From: Pempheris klunzingeri
Lineage: Eukaryota > Chordata > Actinopteri > Acropomatiformes > Pempheridae
Length of the DNA: 64,000 nucleotides
Assembly (NCBI RefSeq): GCF_042242105.1
Contig: NC_092019.1
Location: forward strand, 8,770,328-8,834,327
Direction of reading: 5' to 3'
Shown: positions 23,444 through 35,200 of the stretch, piece after piece
Numbering within the stretch: position 1 is the stretch's first letter
Layout: every line of letters starts with the position of its first letter
The notes under the pieces: model-generated
The model's database searches: none
The model's input: only the letters and a program-made list of their open reading frames with translations
What the model was told of the DNA's origin: nothing
Translations under genes and position numbers: made by a program

Positions 23444-25922
23444 ACATACAAGCACACATCGGTTGCATAGAATAAAATTGCCTCCGTTTTCTTAAGTTTA
23501 GAGAGTGTTCACTTTTAACTCTGTCAGCTAACCCATAACATGACATTTGAGCGTTACATTACATTACATTACAAGCACATGTTTGATTGGATATTTCCTT
23601 TTTCGGCCCCCACACTGACAGGACTCTACCTCCGGTCGTGTCCGTGTTGTTGATGGCACGTTGGTGATTGATGAGGTGGTGCCCTCTGATGGTGGACTGT
23701 ATTCCTGCATGGCTGTCTGCATCTCTGGAAATGCATCAAGAGATGTTGCAATACGCAGTAAGAGTTTATGTCTGACTTTGTGTTGTGAAGTAAAGGAAGA
23801 TTTAGTCTTCACTTGCAGAATACTCATGGGTTTGACATATATTTTACAATTTTATGGAATTTATTTTACCTTCTTTAACTCTCTCTCCCCTCCTCTGACC
23901 TTCCCCCTGAACCACAGCCCAGCCTGGCCCACCTCTCTACCTGTCGGTCTCACCTGGACCCACTTCAGTCCTCATCTCCCTCAAAACCCTACCCATCAGT
24001 GGAGGAACACCTATCACAAGTTTTGTCCTGCAGTGGAGGCAAAGATCAGCTGAACCGTGGTGGGAGAACACAGTCCCAGCTTCAGGTAAAACATCTGTCA
24101 CAGAGCTTTAGCAGCTGTGTGTCATGACTATGAGGAGAAAATCAGGAGAGAATCAATGATACTTTAAATTGCGTATACCATTATTCTGCCATGTGCAATT
24201 GCGCACAGTAGCTTATGATGTTTCTATCTGTGTGTGTGTGTGTGTGTGTGTGCTTTGTAGATCCTTTAGCTCTCACCAACCTCAAGTCGTACACATTGTA
24301 CACAGTACGTCTGGCTGCCCTGAATGCAGTGGGACTGGGACAGTGGTCAGACACAAACACAGTCCGCACCCAGGGAATGCGTGAGTGCTACACACCTTAG
24401 CAAAGCAATACACACTGTCAGCGCACACCAAATTCATATTTCATGCTATGTGTGGAGAATTAACTGGATATGTAGCACGTCTGTGTGTGCACATTTGTAT
24501 GTTTATAATTCATGCATGCTAGTGTTTATGTGGCACATGCTCTACGCCTAACAAGCCAGACTGCTCCTCCTCATCCGCAATCACTGATTGTTCTTTCTCA
24601 TCTTTCATGCAACCGTCATCATAACATTTCCATGACATCATCATCTGCTGCCTGATGTTATGCACCTCAGAGGGTAAAGTACAAACAGTGATCTACTAAT
24701 CTATGGACTGATGAATTGACATGCTCTGAAAATCTCTATGTAGCCTATAGAAATAAATATGTCTAAATCAAGAGATGAGGTGTTGGTTATTATTCATGAC
24801 GCTCTGTTGTTTGTGTGCAGGTGAACCGGACAGTCCAGTTTTGTTGTCTGATGAAATGAAAACAGAGGGCAATTCCTTCTCTGTCCCGCTTAAAAACATG
24901 GATGATGGTGGAAGTCCTCTGCTGCACTTCAACATACGATACAGACAGGTAAGAGCCAGCATGAGTCTGTCTCTGTATGTTCTCTTCTTTGGTCTTTTTT
25001 TCCCTTGTTTTCATCCTCCTATGCTGTCTCTTTATCAGGAAAAAGAGGGGGCTAAATGGAAAGAAACGCAGCTGACATCAAATGCTGTGGCTGTGTCCCT
25101 TAAAGACTTGTCTTTCGGCTCAGACTATCAACTGGAGGTCACAGCGGTCAATGCTAATGGTTCCTCTATCCCTGCCACGTTCAACTTCACCATCGCAGAA
25201 CAGCCTGGTATGCAGCCTCCCGCTCCCCACACCGTACACTGTAACCTGTTAGCCAGGAAATGTGAGCTGGGAGTGCTCAGATTAACTACACCTAAATACT
25301 GAGGTGTGACAGATCCACTGACAAAAATGTGTTGACTTCATCTTGCCTTGACTCAAATTTAGACCAGAAACATAAATTACTAAAGACATTTATTGATAAA
25401 TAATTTGCGATACCTATAAGATAATATGCAAATATAAATTCCATCTTTCCCTCCTGTCAAAGTGAGCAGCCGCATGACCAAAGGCAGCGTGATTGGCATC
25501 GTTGTGGTGATCTTCCTGGTAGTGTTCCTGGTAATAGACGCCACCTGCTGCTACAGAAATCGCTGCGGCCTGCTCATGTTCATCGCTGTGAAAATCTTTG
25601 GACAGAAAGTCCCAGGCCTCAAAATGCTTGAAGATGGAGAGGGAGCCACTAACGGGTACGTAAGGTGTTGGAAAAGTCTGTAATAAGATGTGGATACCTT
25701 CATGTCGTCATGTACATTTTCACAAAATGCTTGTCATCAGCTTTTCATCACATACTTCAAATCCTTGTGTGTGTGTGTGCGTGTGTGTGTGCGTGTGTGT
25801 GTTGCTGCTGCAGAGAAGTGAAGCTGAAGGGTATATCCACTCCGAGGGATCAGACATTCACTAAGGAGGGGGGGCAGCTCACAGAGGTCACCTGCGACAA
25901 AGCCCACCTTACCAAACACTAG
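19474..25922 (+). CDS. NCAM-family cell adhesion molecule with four Ig domains
   Basis: Single-pass surface adhesion protein. Coding exons: 19474-19543, 20177-20248, 20394-20591, 20778-20915, 21725-21868, 22055-22172, 22724-22878, 23094-23227, 23622-23757, 23918-24085, 24261-24380, 24821-24948, 25039-25207, 25463-25655, 25814-25922; total 2052 bases, 683 aa, every junction in frame. Signal peptide 1-22 (poly-Leu); Ig1 about 24-113, Ig2 114-207, Ig3 208-298, Ig4 299-388, each with the C...W...C pattern and D-x-G-x-Y-x-C; FN3-1 389-484 (TVRLAALNAVGLGQW); FN3-2 485-583 (DDGGSPLLHFNIRYR); membrane helix about 592-613, then CCYRNRCGLLMFIAVKIFGQ, the NCAM juxtamembrane signature. The tail of about 70 residues is short. 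NCAM1/2 have five Ig domains; the Ig4-to-FN3 intron is only 160 bases, leaving no room for a fifth. Which teleost ncam paralogue this is I cannot say. Confidence 0.93.
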
Positions 25923-27830
25923 TATGTTCATTCACTCGCACATACTTCAAATCTACATATATTCTAAATACCTGCTTCAAGCCTTTTTCTTTCACTCTGA
26001 CATCCAAGCGAGCAGAAATGAGCAGCAAACCAAAGTCTGTGTTTCCATAAATATTTATCCAAAGTCACAGTTACCAAATTTGAGTCGGTGCCCATTCCCT
26101 TTATGCAGAGCAACAACTGTGTTCAAAACTCTGGCTTTTTCTCTGGCATTTTCTGCTCATTTAGACAGGAGATTGTATCCATACCAGAATGAATTATTAA
26201 TTAATTCCACTTCAATCTGAGTTGTTTTTATGTTCTGTTTTACATTTTACACCAGTATCTCATTGAAGAATTATTTCTTTCCCACAGGAAAACAGCCAGA
26301 AAGAGACCTGCAAGCTGCTGATGCATAAAGCCAAAAACCAGAGGAGCCAGATACAACAAATAATAACAAGTGTGAACCAACGAGATATCAAACAATCACT
26401 CAACAACGGACTCAGAGCAGCCAGAAATCTCTACATTGGATACAGCGGCCATGGGAAAGTTCAAACATTACAGACAGACTGCAGGGAAACGCTGATGTTG
26501 TTTCAGACGTCTGTGCTGGCGGAGTTAGAGGACAGCCGGCCGACATCTCTTGCCTCTCCTCGGGTTGAAGGTCTCATGATGACGGACGGAGGCTGCAGGC
26601 AGGAGACTGTCACTTTGTTTTGTTTGGTTTGTTCTGTCTGATTTAGATTAACTCAGCATACAAAAGCCAAAGTCTCCTTTTACAGGGTAATCTTGATGTC
26701 TGTGTTTTACAGGGTAAAATTATTGGTGTTAATCTTCAACTTGTTATATTTCCACACAAATGTTTACCTTCTGCATTTTGAATGTTGTACACGGACACAA
26801 GGTCTTGTTTTAATTGTGCTATTGCTTAATTGTATCATGGAAAATCCTGTGTAATTCAGCATTCAGCATGAATATTTGAGTTAATGATGTTTTCTTCATA
26901 TATATTTTTATTGTTATTACAATGAGCTGCTCTTCTAATGGTTATGAAAGGCAAAATGTCTTATTTTTTTCTAAATCAAATAACACTGTATCCTAATATT
27001 AACCAGTATTTCTAGCAATTTAAAGTGCACCTCAGCTTAAACTAAACCTAACTAACCACAATGTATTTATTATGCACAGGTATTTATTGCTTTTAAATCA
27101 TACAAGAGAAATATCATCATGAGAGGCTTTGAATTTAAAGCCATATTTGACTTTGAAGCAAGCTTTCCTGTTAAGCACTTTTTAGTGAAAGAAATTTTGT
27201 TTGGTTGGCAACACTGGCCGCATGTAGTAGGGGACCTATAATTAAAAGCAACTGTTAGTATGAACACCTTCTTTAAAGTACCTATAATAATGGGCGACAC
27301 ATAATATTGTAATGTAATAATGGGTAAAACATATATACACCTAACAGAATTGACTAATATTGTTATTTCAGTTGTTATGTTGTGTTTATAGTCATATTGA
27401 TACTTACAGTAATCAAACATGTCCAAGTGAAAATGTTTCAAGTCGAATATTGAACTCTATTGCAGCTATTTTATGTTGACGTAGGTATGTCATGTTTTCT
27501 GATGGCCTGACCATATTAATGAAGCGTTTTGATACTGTTGGAATATTGTATTGGACACTGTACATGGCTGCACATACACATGTTCTTACATCGTTGTGTT
27601 TGATAAAAACATGGACTGTACAACTGCTTTATCTGTTTTGTGCTCACCAGATGAACGTTCTCATTTCAGCAGCATCTCCATCACACACAGTAAAATCACA
27701 AACGCAGAATGTTTTTGGTTTTTAATTTTGAAAAGAAGAATTACTGACAATATTTATCCAAGCAGCCATGGAAAGACAAGATTATGCTCGTTTTATGAAG
27801 ACTGAATTTTTATCACTGGTGATTAAAAAC
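25922..27830 (+). other. 3' UTR of the NCAM-like gene, possibly with one intron
   Basis: A donor (TA/GTATGT) begins at 25922 inside the stop codon, and an acceptor (TTCCCACAG/G) precedes 26288. Spliced or unspliced the codon is TAG, because the next exon also begins with G. A possible poly(A) signal ATTAAA lies at 27822-27827; the true end is uncertain. The ORFs inside this stretch have no recognisable content. Confidence 0.4.
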
Positions 27831-28299
27831 AACACAAAGTAGATCTGATAGTAGGTATGCATGGGTCCAAGCGTATATATTATCCCTGGACATGCTGAAA
27901 AGACTGAAGACTGAAAAAAAGCGGAAACAAATTTTGTCTTGTGGTCTAGATGTGAGAAAAAGCAGTGAAATCTCCCTTGTTGACATTTTCACTAACAGGA
28001 AAAAAGGGTGTCACAAATTTGACAGTGTTTTTCAGTCAGCATTGAGTCTTTACCTGACATGTCTAACACACTTCCACAACACCAGGAGGGTGACTCACTC
28101 ACTAAACTGCTAAGTTAAGTATCCCTTAACTTTCCCCTTAGCTGCAGAACTGAAGCTGTGAATCTTAAGGCTAAAGCAGACCGTGATATTAAGTAACAGC
28201 GGCCCCATGTGTCTCAGAGCTGTGATCCTGGTCTGCTGTGGACGCCCCCTGTCTGATGACCAGAGGCACATGACCAGGCGTGTTTACACCTGCAGGGAC

Positions 28300-28327
28300 T
28301 CACACACACACACACACACACACACAC
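28300..28327. repeat. (CA)n microsatellite near the mroh1 promoter
   Basis: A plain (CA)n run about 80 bases upstream of the presumed mroh1 first exon. No TATA box is visible there. Confidence 0.9.
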
Positions 28328-28379
28328 TGTCTCACACAGAGACTGCGCTAACCCTGTCAGGGACTCCTCTTGTCTGAAC

Positions 28380-29213
28380 CGGGATAAGGGACATTGTTGT
28401 TGTTGAGAGGTCACAGCCCAGCGGAGGCTCCCTCGGACTCGGTGAGTGTTTTTTATCATCACTGCTGCGGTTTTCCTTCAGTCTGTGATGAGATGTGATG
28501 TGATGTGAGGACGCTGTCTGCTCTTCCGTAGCACCAGCTGCTAGCTTAGCATGCTAACGTGTGTCAGGAGGTTAGCTAGCTCGCTGCTGCAGCATCAGCA
28601 ACCACAACCAAAGAGGTTAAAGCTGGATATTAAATCGTTACACCAGCTTTAAAAGACACGGCGTTAAGCTTCTTGTTTGTAATGTCATATTTATAGGGCT
28701 TCGTAAAGTTACTGGACGGGTTAGCTACTTCATGTCCGTGTTAGCTTAAGAAGTGGATTGAACAGGTAGAAGTGACAGATTGTAAGGTGAATTCAGGTCA
28801 TAAAATTAGGATAAAATCGCTTATGGTTGCCATTGTTATTATAAAACATTATCATCCAGCTCGTCTGGTGTCATGTTGTTGGTCCCAGTCATGTGAATCA
28901 GACAAATAATGTGGTACTTTGTCAAGTGAGTCTTCAGAAAGCTGCAGTCTTGTGACATTGCAATCAAATCAGACACTCCAGGTAGATATAGATATTTAAC
29001 TGGACAGGTATTATTTACTCCTGACCTTTAAGAGAGGTCATGAAATAAGGCCATGGCAGAGTGTAGATCCTTGATCTATTGCTAATATATATGTATATCC
29101 ACATTTCATGTTTGGTTTCTCAGCCCCAGGCAGCCTCAGCCCATCTGTGCCCCAGGAGGGAAGCTACATCCTCGGCCACAGGCTCCAGGAAGCCAGCCCT
29201 CCTGTAGTCCACC
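28380..29213 (+). other. mroh1: mroh1 5' UTR: non-coding exon 1 and start of exon 2
   Basis: A strong donor (CTCGG/GTGAGTG) ends a GC-rich non-coding exon at 28441; its 5' limit near 28380 is a guess. Exon 2 begins at 29124 after TTTGGTTTCTCAG and contributes 90 UTR bases before the ATG, which sits in the good Kozak context CCACCATGG. Confidence 0.55.
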
Positions 29214-32200
29214 ATGGACGAGACAGATGTGGAGCGTGAGCCTCTTCTCTTCTCTCTCAATTACTTTTTTAATGTCTTCCTCTATTCAGCTGCTCTGTTT
29301 GACGTGCATATAGCCACGTGTGTTTACTCTATGTTTCTCTTCTTTCAACATTTTGATCCTTCTACTCCGTCTCTGTTCTGTTGTCCTGTGTTTTCCCTCT
29401 AGAGGTGACCCTGGCTCTACTCGATGCGGCCACTGATAAAGACTCAGAGGTCCAGGAACAGGTCAGAAAGTCTATGTTGACCCTGGGAAAACAGCAGCCA
29501 GACAGAGTGCTAGCCATGTGTCAGGACTACCTTCTGAAACACCCAAAGGTAAGGTAAAGTAGGGCTGAACTACTCCAATAATCCTAGAATAGTTCACAGC
29601 TATCAAATACTATTTTTGCTTCAAATGCATATCCCTACTTCTTATCTTATATGTTTGCCACGTGTGATGTTGGCGTTTTTTTGTTTGGCTTTTATTTTGA
29701 AGCACTTTGAATCAATGTCTGTTGTAGGAAAAGTGCTGTATAAATAAACTACTTGCTTTGCACTGTGTGATCACACTGTACACATTAAGGGCGAAGGTCC
29801 TCTATGCCTTTGATTTCTGATTGTTACTGATACATTTGTGTTTCTTGTTTTATTAAAGATTTGTCTAGACTCCAGTAACCCCTCCAAGCAATAGACAGCG
29901 GCTAATCTGTTAAACCCGGTCACACTTAGGTGGCCTTTAGCATGTGGTTTGCTGGCCTGTTACAGACAGCATGCAGAGTCACACACAGTTCACACATTAA
30001 GAAGATGTAAACATTGCAATAAGTAATTGTGTGTGTGCTTTTCTGCCAGACGGTCCGACATTCATGCTGAGGTTTTCAGATTTCACACACATCAGTCAAG
30101 CGGCATGTGATTTTTCTATTTCAAATTGGCTTTAAAATCTCAAAAAGTAGTGACAATGCCCATCATAGTTGCCTAAAGCTTAAGATGTTGCCCTCATTAC
30201 AGTCCAAAAATAGACAGAGAAAAGCAGCAAATCCTCACAGTTAAAAGGTTTCACACTTTTGTTCCTTAAATTACTGAAACAATTAATTGTCAAAATAATT
30301 AATTCTGATGATGAATTGATTGATTAATCAACTTAACGTGTCATCTTTTGTGATAAAGTTAATTTGCCAGATAAATTAAAGTTACTGGACTTTCTAAAAC
30401 ATTCTCATTTGTTTTAAAATTTGTAAATGTTTTGGATTTAATTTCCAGATATAAAGATATAAAATGGTACATACTGCCCAAACCTAATTTGTGTCTATAC
30501 TTCATGTTTAAAGTAATTCTAATAATCCTTAAATTAAGTTTTTCTTTGCAGTTATTTTTGCACACAGAAATTTCACCATAGAGCTGTGAATCAGCTTGTG
30601 TTTGATGCTGCAACATCTTATCATACTGTCACAGCCTCTGACTCTGATTATCAGATGATGGCATCGTCACTCTGAGGAAATGTGTTGGGAAACATCAGTG
30701 ACTTAGCACAAAGGAAGTGCTTTTTGTTATTAAGATGGCATGATTGTGCTGTATAATGTTTTACTTTGCCTCTGTGAAAGCCAATTGCAAACATTGTACT
30801 TTGCATTTGGTGCTATTTAATACAAATGAATAAAGGCTGTGCCAATAATCTGTATACCACACTTTTTTCATCTTCCTCTTCCTCCTCCTCCTCATCTTCC
30901 TCTAGCTGGCAGTGAGCCACAGAGTTGTGATTCTTCAGACTATTGAGCTGATTGTGGGCTGCAGGATAGAGGAGATCAGTTACCCCAGGATAAAGAGCAT
31001 CGTCTCCCTGGCCTCAGATGAGATGACGCGATCAAAGGTACAACAGGAGACCTCAGTTATTTATTTTCTGTTTCCTGCAGAGGGCAGATGATAACTTATC
31101 TTCCTTGTTGTTTTCTTCATCTTCCTGTTTCACTCAGGATGTCATCCCTGATTGGCAGCAGGCAGCCAGTAATATCTTGGTTGCCGTTGGTAACAAGCAC
31201 ATCAATGACATCATGGAGGAGATACTAAGCAAGTTTCAGCCAGGGCTCCTTCCTCACTTCTTTGTGGTCAAGACACTAGCAAACCTTTCTGACTCCAATG
31301 GTAAGAAAATATTTACACACGCACAAACACAAAGAAACCACACATTGGCCTTTTTAAGGAACACACACACACACACACACACCAGGAAATCAGAGCTTTG
31401 GCTCACATGACAGGTAATGTTGAATGTTGAGAAAGACATGAACCTGTTAAATCTGTCCAAAAACAGCATTTGCAGGTAGTTGAGGAAGTCCAGAGCCACT
31501 GAACTGATGAGGATTTTATCGATTTATAATAGATTAGAATTGGGAATGGAAATTCTGATAAATGTACAATCCTTTGTCCTGCTGTCAAAGTTACCTTGGT
31601 GCATTAATTTAAAACATCACTAAAACTTTACGGTGTAATGAACAAATAAATACGATATCCACACTGACAGTGAAGCGAGAACAGACATTGTGACCTTTAA
31701 ATAATGCTCCATTTCAGCTCCATTTTGCTGGAGCACCATGCCAATAAAAGCCACTGATGTAATTAAACTTTAAGTCTTTGTTCATACTGTGGATGAGGAG
31801 GGACTGTACTAAACTCCTGATATTAGATTAGTAAATGATATTAAATAACTCTGTGGTTGTTGACAGTTTCTGAGTTGCTGTCCTTTTTTGTCCACAGAAT
31901 GGGCAACAGCTTGTTGATTGCCAACAATTAGCATAGAATTATTAAAGGAATTAAAAACTAAAGCCAGTTTTAGTAGCTCTTACACATTGACCAGTACAGA
32001 GATGCATACATACAAATGTCCATTTACTTTGATGCATAATGTGATTTTAACATGATGGGAACTACTTATCAGTACAACAAAGGATTACAGTGTATGTGTC
32101 CCTGCCTTGCAGGGGAAGTGGTAAGTAACTACAGGTTGTTAATGGTGTATTCCTGTTCTTGTTCTCTAGTTTATGGCATGGTACCCTTCCTGAATGCTAT

Positions 32201-35200
32201 TCTGGGCACCATGTTGCCCATGCTGAGCATGGCCAAGCAGGACAACATGAAGTGGGTCTTCTCTTCTGGTGAGAACCTCCCGACATACTTTTTTAGACTG
32301 CCATAATTAACCCCTCTCCAAAAACCCAACCTCCAGCTATACTCCTACAGAAACATTAAACGTTAAAAATATGCAATTCTCCCCATTCTCTGCTCTCCCT
32401 AATCTCCCTTCGCCTTTGTGCTTCCAGCTTTGTGTCATTTCAGCGACAGTATCTTGGAGTACCTTGCCAACCTGGACAAGGCTCCAGATCCCACTGTCAG
32501 AAAAGACACATTCTCCAGTGAAATCTATGCTGCTTTTGACATCCTCTTCAATAACTGGTTACAAAGCAGGGAGTCTAAGGTAAGGCCACTACAGGTCAAT
32601 GTTGGCAGCTGAGTTTCATATATACAGCGAACTAAACAACCTACAAAGACACTGTACATTTAGCATGGAGTACAGGACAGGAGTAATGTGTAAGAAAATT
32701 GCATCTCTGCACTCTGAGAGCACTTTTCTGGTGTAATTCCCAAATGAATGAAACGACATTTTAAACTACCATCTTGGGCATAGTTTCAATCTGTGAAATG
32801 TTTTTTTCTTCTCTTAATAGTGTAGTAACCATACAAGTTCTTTTTTGTGCTTATTTTTAGTCTATGCTTGGCTTTCTTAACCGTGTGTAATAATTTAACC
32901 GCTATCCCTTCGTGCTGCATTACAGAGGGCAGGGAGCATATTAGAGCTAATTATGGTTCAGTGGAGCAACATTCACATCTCAGTTCAAAAGGGAACGGAG
33001 TCTGCAATATACAGTTTTAAAATCAATGCCCACAAGTGGCCCACATCTAGTTGATGTTAGAAATAAGTGAATCTATGAATCCATGTCTGTCCCCTGACCC
33101 CTTTTCTGTCTTTCTGTCTCTGTGTGTTCCAGTTGAGGCTAACAGTAGCTGAGGCAGTGGGCTCTATGTCCCATCTAATGGCCAGTGATAAACTGGAGGA
33201 GCAGATTCCTAAACTCGTTCCTGCCATCGTGTCTCTGTACAAGAAAAACAACGAACACTATGTCATTAGCAAGGTGGGTATGAGCTGCAGCACGAGAGCA
33301 GCGGACTGTTTATTGTGGATTTTGTAATGTGGATAATTTGTGTTGACAAACACTCTCTGTCCATCTCTAAATGGCTTTTAATAGGAATGACACCACCAAC
33401 TGAGACTATTGATTTAGCTTTTTTTTTTCTGTCTTCTGCCTCTACTCAGAGTCTGTGCCAAGTGCTTGATGCTTCTGTCAACATGGGCAGCAGGGTGCTA
33501 GAGACACAACTGGACAATCTACTCTTTGCACTGCATCAACAGGTACACTTTAAGTACATACCAAAGTAAATACTGCAGCTTTAAGCTTGAATGAGCCAGA
33601 TGACTGATGCATGACACATAAGCTCATAAAGAGGTGGAACCAGGCCGAAAACATACTTATAGAGTTTTACTCCTCCTATATTGATAAATCCAAACCAGCT
33701 ATCATTGACCAGACTTTTTACCACTATTTTCCGTAGCTATTGAAGCTGTTTTAAGCTATTGTAAACAAATAATAACCTGGCAAATAAGAAGAAACATTTT
33801 CTAACTTTCAGCTGTTTCCTTGATTTGGCATCTTGAAAACAGTTAATGTGAATTCTAAAGAACTGATGAGAATAGAGCAACGTTATTGTGATGTGATAAC
33901 TTGCAAAAGACAGGGTAGCTATCATTTGCTCTATTTGAAGGCAAGTATAAGTAATTATATACATGTTGGTCTGGAAGAGTCCACACTATTTGGGAATACG
34001 TTTTTAAAAAAGAAGTGCCATAGGCTTGACATCTTAACTTGGAATAAACAGGTTTTTACAGCAGTTTTCAGTATTATACAATGAATAACATCACAAAAAT
34101 CCCATTAAGGTATCACAGGTTGTTGTAGCAGGATGCTACTGGGGTTGTTTTCAGATCAGAACGCTGAGGAGGGTGTGCCCATCAACAGACCTAGAACAAA
34201 CAGAAGCATTATTATTACATTATGTCGGCTTTACCTGGATCTGTCAGGCCTGACTGCTGACTGCTGACGGCTGCTGTTTCCCAGCAGTCTGTAACCTTTC
34301 TATCACATGACATGGTTGGTGTCACACCCTCTATAATCCAGTCCAGTCCTCTGGCCTAGTGACGGAGTGGTCTACCGCACTGAAATGACAAATCAGTGAC
34401 TAAATAGTGGCAGACTGCCCGGATTACCCCTTACGATCTTAGTTTCACCATATGCGGCACTCTTTTGGATCAGTCAAGTGACTGTCAGGGAGTCATATGT
34501 TTTCATAACCATGCTGACACTTGGTCCGATGCCTCGACTGTTGCAACATTTTACCACAATGACTCTGTCAATGATGTGTGTGTGTGTGTGTGTGTGTGAT
34601 CTGAATGTTTTGGTGACAACAGAGGTGGTGACAATTATTTCACCATGTTACCAACGTATCAGTGCTCACCAGAGCTCACATAAAACGGTTGTTTGAGGGT
34701 GCACATATGGCTGCCACAGAGAACAGTATAACATTTCCTTTGTCTCCCCAGGTGTCCGCCCCTGTTGATTATAGTAACCCTCCTACTGTCAAGAACCACA
34801 ACGAGGTCCTGCGCTGCTTCAGCTTACTAGGTACTAAAGACTGTTGTTGCCACTGCACCAAATGATACAAATTTATGTACATTTATATAAGAAAGTCTGT
34901 GGTGACCAAGTTAAATGTGGGTGTCCAACAGCATCAGGACTTTCTGTCTGTTTTAGTTCCCTAGAGTCACAAGAACAGTAATAGGATCATCCATTAGTGC
35001 ACAGGACTCAATGTCCGCCCCGAGATAATCATATTAACTGACAGTTGGTCTACTTCTCTCTCCTCTCTCTTGACTTGCATGTCTCTCATGTGTTTTTCCC
35101 TGTGGTTTTGAATTTCTGTGACTGCTTATGTTTATTTCTGTTTATGTATTTCACACTTCAATGTCTTTCTTCCTACCTCCGCTCTTCTCCCCCTAGCTAA

